Below the pieces are notes generated by a model that saw only the letters and a list, made by a program, of their open reading frames with translations, did not search any database and was not told the DNA's origin. A stretch of DNA of 64,000 bases from the NCBI GenBank assembly GCA_003150755.1, contig QAMT01000004.1, forward strand, positions 310,001 through 374,000, written 5' to 3'. Below, piece by piece: positions 60,731 to 64,000 of the stretch. The translations under genes were made by a program, and so were the position numbers. Within the stretch, counting starts at the first letter, position 1. Each line of letters begins with the position of its first letter. The DNA is from Phascolarctobacterium sp. (GTDB lineage Bacteria > Bacillota > Negativicutes > Acidaminococcales > Acidaminococcaceae).

Positions 60731-61534
60731 ATGAAAAACCTACTTACTATTGCCGGCAGTGATTGCAGCGGCGGCGCCGGCATTCAGGCCGATTTAAAAA
60801 CTTTTGCCGCGCACGGAACCTTTGGCATGAGCGTGATTGTGTCCGTCGTTGCGGAAAATACGGCGCGTGTAATTGACATTCAGGACGTTACGCCCGACAT
60901 GATTGAAAAGCAGATGGACGCTGTATTTGAAGATATTTTTCCCGATGCTGTCAAAATCGGTATGCTGAGTACGCCGGAGTGCATGCAGGCCGTGGCCGGA
61001 AAATTAAAAGAATACCAGCCGGGAAATATCGTTATCGACCCGGTTATGTACGCCAAAAACGGCTGCGCGCTGATGCAGCCTTATGCTATCGAAACGCTTA
61101 TCAAAACCATTATCCCGCTGGCGGATGTGCTGACGCCGAATATCCCGGAGGCGGAAAAAATTGCCGGTATGAAAATTACAAGTGTAGCCGATATGGAAAC
61201 GGCTGCCAAAAAAATCTGCGCTATGGGCTGCAAAGCGATTGTAGTTAAAGGCGGGCACCACATCGGCGACGCTATTGACGTTTTATATGACGGCGAAACC
61301 TTCCACCATTTTGAAACCGAGCGCATTGAAACCAAAAATACGCACGGTACGGGCTGCACGTTTTCATCGGCCATTGCTGCTAACCTTGCTAACGGCATGA
61401 CGGCGGCGGAAGCGGTTAAGGCTGCCAAAGATTATGTAACGACGGCGATTAAACACAGCCTGGCCAAGGGCAAAGGCTGCGGGCCGACGCACCACTTTGT
61501 AGATTTGTACAGAAAGGCAGGCATGCTGGAATAA
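60731..61534 (+). CDS. thiD: Hydroxymethylpyrimidine/phosphomethylpyrimidine kinase
   Basis: Phosphorylates the pyrimidine half of thiamine twice. The 267-residue ribokinase-fold protein has IAGSDCSGGAGIQADLKTF, VIDPVMYAKNG, LTPNIPEAE and the anion hole THGTGCTFSSAI. AAAGGAGC precedes the ATG. Related pyridoxal kinases share this fold, but the cluster with thiM and thiE supports ThiD. It shares TAATG with thiM. Confidence 0.92.
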   Translation: MKNLLTIAGSDCSGGAGIQADLKTFAAHGTFGMSVIVSVVAENTARVIDIQDVTPDMIEKQMDAVFEDIFPDAVKIGMLSTPECMQAVAGKLKEYQPGNIVIDPVMYAKNGCALMQPYAIETLIKTIIPLADVLTPNIPEAEKIAGMKITSVADMETAAKKICAMGCKAIVVKGGHHIGDAIDVLYDGETFHHFETERIETKNTHGTGCTFSSAIAANLANGMTAAEAVKAAKDYVTTAIKHSLAKGKGCGPTHHFVDLYRKAGMLE

Positions 61535-62358
61535 TGGAAATGCAGAACCATTTTGGCAAAATAATAGAAGAATTGCAGAAAAAACGCCCGGTAATCCACC
61601 ACATTACCAACTATGTAACGGCAGAAGCCTGCGCCGATGCCGCTATCTGCGCCGGTGCTTCGCCCGTAATGGCGGATGACCCGGAGGAGGTTGAGGCAAT
61701 AACCGCAGGCAGCGATGCTTTGGTGCTGAACCTGGGCACAATTAACTATAATAAAATGATTGGCATGGAGCGCTCTGCCGCCGCTGCCAAAAAGAAGGGC
61801 ATACCCGTTGTGCTTGACCCGGTTGGCGTGATGAGCAGCGCAATGCGCCTTGATTTTGCGCTGAAACTTTTAGCGGGCGGCCTGGTTGACATTGTGCGCG
61901 GCAATTATGACGAGTGCCAGGCGCTTTTGGACGGCAAGGCTAATGGCCACGGCGTTGATGTTACCACTCAGGCCGACGAAGGCGAAAAATTAAAGGCTGC
62001 CAAAGGCGTGGCGGCAAAATATAACTGCGTTGCTGCCGTAACCGGGCAGGTGGATTACGTAAGCAACGGCAAGCAGGTGCTGGTGCTTAACGGCGGCAAC
62101 GAAATGCTGAAAAAAATTACCGGCGCTGGCTGCATGACGACGACGCTGTGCGCCTGCTGTGCGGCTGTAACCAAAGATTACATGACGGCGGCGGCTTTAG
62201 GCGTTGTTATTATGGGGCAGGCGGCCGAGCTTGCCGCAGGCTTTATGGAGAAAAAAGACGGGCCGGGCATGTTTAAAACCCGCCTGTTTGACGGCATTTA
62301 CCACGTTACCGGCAAGTGGAATTTAATAAACCTGAAGCCGGAAGAAAGAATGAACTGA
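61534..62358 (+). CDS. thiM: Hydroxyethylthiazole kinase
   Basis: Phosphorylates the salvaged thiazole alcohol. The 274-residue protein has PVIHHITNYVTAEACAD, VMADDPEEVE, LDPVGVMSS, RGNYDECQAL and the GAGCMTTTLCA site with the catalytic Cys. It is the middle gene of a salvage operon. No thiazole synthesis genes are in this window. Confidence 0.94.
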   Translation: MEMQNHFGKIIEELQKKRPVIHHITNYVTAEACADAAICAGASPVMADDPEEVEAITAGSDALVLNLGTINYNKMIGMERSAAAAKKKGIPVVLDPVGVMSSAMRLDFALKLLAGGLVDIVRGNYDECQALLDGKANGHGVDVTTQADEGEKLKAAKGVAAKYNCVAAVTGQVDYVSNGKQVLVLNGGNEMLKKITGAGCMTTTLCACCAAVTKDYMTAAALGVVIMGQAAELAAGFMEKKDGPGMFKTRLFDGIYHVTGKWNLINLKPEERMN

Positions 62359-62359
62359 T

Positions 62360-62983
62360 ATGAAACCGGTTATAGATTATAGGGTTTACCTGGTGACGGA
62401 CACGGTATATTTTAATGACTCTAATGTGTGGAATAAGCTGGAAGCGGCGCTGGCTGGCGGCGTGACGCTGGTGCAGTACCGCGATAAAACGGCCTCCAGC
62501 CGCACTCTGTACGAGCGTGCGTTAAAAATGAAAGTGCTGTGCGATAAATACCGTGTGCCGATGCTGGTGGACGACCGTGCGGACATTGCCTTTGCCGTCG
62601 GTGCGGCAGGAGTACACGTCGGGCAGGACGATTTGCCGCCGGAACAGGCGCGCCGTATTTTGGGCGCGGATGCTATTATCGGTGTATCGGCGCATAACGC
62701 TGAGGAAGCACGCCTGGCAGAAGCTGCGAGCGCGGATTATCTGGGCTGCGGCGCTGTGTATGCTACCAGTACTAAAAAAGATACGTCCGTCATCGGCACG
62801 GAAGGGTTAAAGGCAATCCACGCAGCGACGGTGCTGCCCTTTGTCGGTATCGGCGGCATAACGCTTGCCAATTACCAAAGCGTGCTTAAGGCAGGAGCAG
62901 ACGGTGCGGCAATAGTAAGCGCAATTTTAGGCGCAGAGGACATTAAAGGCACTGTGCAGAAATTTGTGCAGCTTTCTTTGTAA
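62360..62983 (+). CDS. thiE: Thiamine phosphate synthase
   Basis: Joins the pyrimidine and thiazole halves to thiamine phosphate. The 207-residue TIM barrel has VQYRDKTASSRTLYE, LVDDRADIAFAVGAAGVHVGQ, DYLGCGAVYATSTK and PFVGIGGITLANY. Its start follows the thiM stop by one base. The operon has no room for a TPP riboswitch upstream of thiD. Confidence 0.94.
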   Translation: MKPVIDYRVYLVTDTVYFNDSNVWNKLEAALAGGVTLVQYRDKTASSRTLYERALKMKVLCDKYRVPMLVDDRADIAFAVGAAGVHVGQDDLPPEQARRILGADAIIGVSAHNAEEARLAEAASADYLGCGAVYATSTKKDTSVIGTEGLKAIHAATVLPFVGIGGITLANYQSVLKAGADGAAIVSAILGAEDIKGTVQKFVQLSL

Positions 62984-63040
62984 AAAAGTGAACAGATTGC
63001 AGCAGCCATAGACAAAATTTATATTTTTGTAACACTTTAT

Positions 63041-63069
63041 TTGACAACATCTGTAATGGGTTATATAAT
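63041..63069 (+). promoter_or_regulatory. Consensus promoter for the lysine riboswitch-dapB unit
   Basis: TTGACA and TATAAT match the sigma-A consensus exactly with a 17-base spacer. Confidence 0.8.
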
Positions 63070-63087
63070 TACTTTATAAAATTGTTT

Positions 63088-63243
63088 GATAGAGGAGCGG
63101 AAAACATCAGTATGACGCTGAGCGGGAGCGATGAAGCGTTTGAAAGGGCAACCGCCGAAGTTTAAAAAGCAGCCATGTTTTTTATGCTGGGCCGTCAGTG
63201 AATAACTGCCGGACTGTCGCCTGAAAGGCGGAGGGCTATCTCA
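63088..63243 (+). ncRNA. Lysine riboswitch (L box)
   Basis: The conserved pieces of the lysine aptamer occur in order: GAGGAGCG, AGTATGACGCTGAG-like, AGGGCAACCGCCGAAG, CTGGGCC, GTCAGTG...ACTGCCGGACTGTCGCC and GGAGGGCTATCTC. The ends GATAG (63088-63092) and CTATC (63236-63240) form P1. It senses lysine and, through the terminator at 63265-63293, should lower dapB expression when lysine is plentiful. Confidence 0.92.
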
Positions 63244-63264
63244 ATGATTATGCAGAATGTAATG

Positions 63265-63293
63265 CCGTTGGGAAGTCTTTCTCAACGGTTTTT
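63265..63293 (+). terminator. Regulated terminator of the lysine riboswitch
   Basis: CCGTTG/CAACGG stem with further inner pairs, followed by TTTTT, placed between the aptamer and the dapB ribosome binding site. Confidence 0.8.
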
Positions 63294-63319
63294 GTTTGTA
63301 CAAGAAAGGGGCTGTCAAA

Positions 63320-64000
63320 GTGATAAGAGTTTTGGTTAACGGTGCCCTGGGCAGAATGGGCACAGAGGTTTGCAAAACAGTTATGGAACAGAAAGACATG
63401 GATTTAAGCGGCGTTGTCGATATTAACGGCAAGGATAAAACAATCCCTTACTATGACGGCGGCGTGTTTGGCGTTGATACCGACCTTGAAAACGCCATTA
63501 CCTGCACCCGCCCGGATGTTGTGGTTGATTTTACCCGTCCGGACGTTGTTATGGACAACCTGCGCAAAATCATCGGTATGGGTGTAAATGCCGTTGTAGG
63601 CACCACCGGCTTTACCAAAGAAAACCTGGAAGAAGTTGACAGGCTGGCGAAGGAAAAAGGCGTCGGCGTTTTGATTGCCCCTAACTTTGCCCTGGGCGCA
63701 GTTGTTATGATTAAACTGGCCTGCGAAGCAGCCAAATATTTTAATAATGTAGAAATCATCGAAAAACATCATGATAAAAAGCTGGATGCTCCTTCCGGCA
63801 CGGCAGTGCTGACGGCGCAGAAAATCGCCGAAGTGCGCGCTGCCATGAAGCAGGGCCATCCGGACGAAAAGGAAACTATGCCGGGTGCCCGCGGCGCAGA
63901 TTTTGAAGGCATGAAAATCCACAGCGTGCGCCTTCCGGGTTATGTTGCCTCGCAGGAAGTTATCTTCGGCAGCCAGGGCGAAACCCTTAAAATTATCAGC
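63320..64000 (+). CDS. dapB: 4-hydroxy-tetrahydrodipicolinate reductase, 3' end cut off
   Basis: NAD(P)H-dependent second committed step of the diaminopimelate/lysine pathway. The frame starts at a GTG with AAAGGGG upstream and is open to the window end (227 codons of an expected about 265). It begins MIRVLVNGALGRMG, the Rossmann motif, and has VVDFTRPD, GTTGFTKENL, APNFALGAVVM and the catalytic EKHHDKKLDAPSGTA. It is under the lysine riboswitch just upstream. Confidence 0.95.
   Translation, partial: MIRVLVNGALGRMGTEVCKTVMEQKDMDLSGVVDINGKDKTIPYYDGGVFGVDTDLENAITCTRPDVVVDFTRPDVVMDNLRKIIGMGVNAVVGTTGFTKENLEEVDRLAKEKGVGVLIAPNFALGAVVMIKLACEAAKYFNNVEIIEKHHDKKLDAPSGTAVLTAQKIAEVRAAMKQGHPDEKETMPGARGADFEGMKIHSVRLPGYVASQEVIFGSQGETLKIIS

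Overview
The window is a bacterial chromosome segment with about 54 protein-coding genes and no rRNA, tRNA, insertion sequence or CRISPR array that I could find. The gene content is that of a Firmicute: CodY, ScpA/ScpB, MutS2, TrmFO, a fused IspH-ribosomal protein S1, an LysC with an internal start, and a lysine riboswitch. A YgiB/YgiC-like pair, and the general make-up, suggest an anaerobic Negativicute, perhaps an Acidaminococcaceae/Phascolarctobacterium-like gut bacterium. That placement is inference. Anaerobic life is supported by an [FeFe] hydrogenase, its maturase HydF, and several enzymes fused to rubredoxin or ferredoxin domains.

Layout. 1-3.5 kb: a catabolic-looking group (nitrilase-family amidase cut by the window edge, DUF2848 protein, carboxylate-type transporter, GntR regulator). 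3.5-5.9 kb (minus strand): hydF and nicotinate phosphoribosyltransferase. 6-11.7 kb: glycolipid glycosyltransferase, then dprA-topA-trmFO from a consensus promoter. 11.8-14.4 kb: xerC-codY (without the usual hslVU) and a crotonase. 14.4-22.8 kb: a long compact operon, M50 protease-scpA-scpB-rluB-flavoprotein-cmk-plsC-ispH/rpsA-fni. 23-27.7 kb: rpmB (minus), recG, a TVP38 protein and an [FeFe] hydrogenase ending in rubredoxin. 27.8-30.5 kb: pnp and dut. 30.5-31.8 kb: a possible small RNA and an AT-rich self-contained cassette encoding a putative PD-(D/E)XK nuclease. 32-42.7 kb: DEAD-box helicase, YgiB/YgiC-like pair, gltX, exported chagasin-domain protein, zapA, U32 peptidase, mutS2. 42.7-46.6 kb: lysC, an aminotransferase, a cysteine desulfidase-family protein.

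46.7-51.9 kb is the most unusual part: a strongly AT-rich two-gene cassette with a 1212-residue protein that looks like a degenerate STAND-type NTPase followed by helical repeats, and a serine/threonine protein kinase with a beta-rich C-terminal extension. It sits directly against rfbB, differs sharply in base composition from both sides, and has its own promoter. I read it as a horizontally acquired candidate defence or conflict system; the function is inference.

52-64 kb: rfbB, a small Asp/Tyr-rich protein, a rubredoxin-glutamate synthase-like flavoprotein, a ferredoxin-nitroreductase, an EF-G paralogue whose P-loop lysine is replaced by threonine, transketolase, the thiamine salvage genes thiD-thiM-thiE, and finally a lysine riboswitch with terminator controlling dapB, which runs off the window end. 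Amino-acid and nitrogen control is a recurrent theme: CodY with a CodY-box-like site before its own operon, LysC with a palindrome over its promoter, and lysine-sensing dapB.
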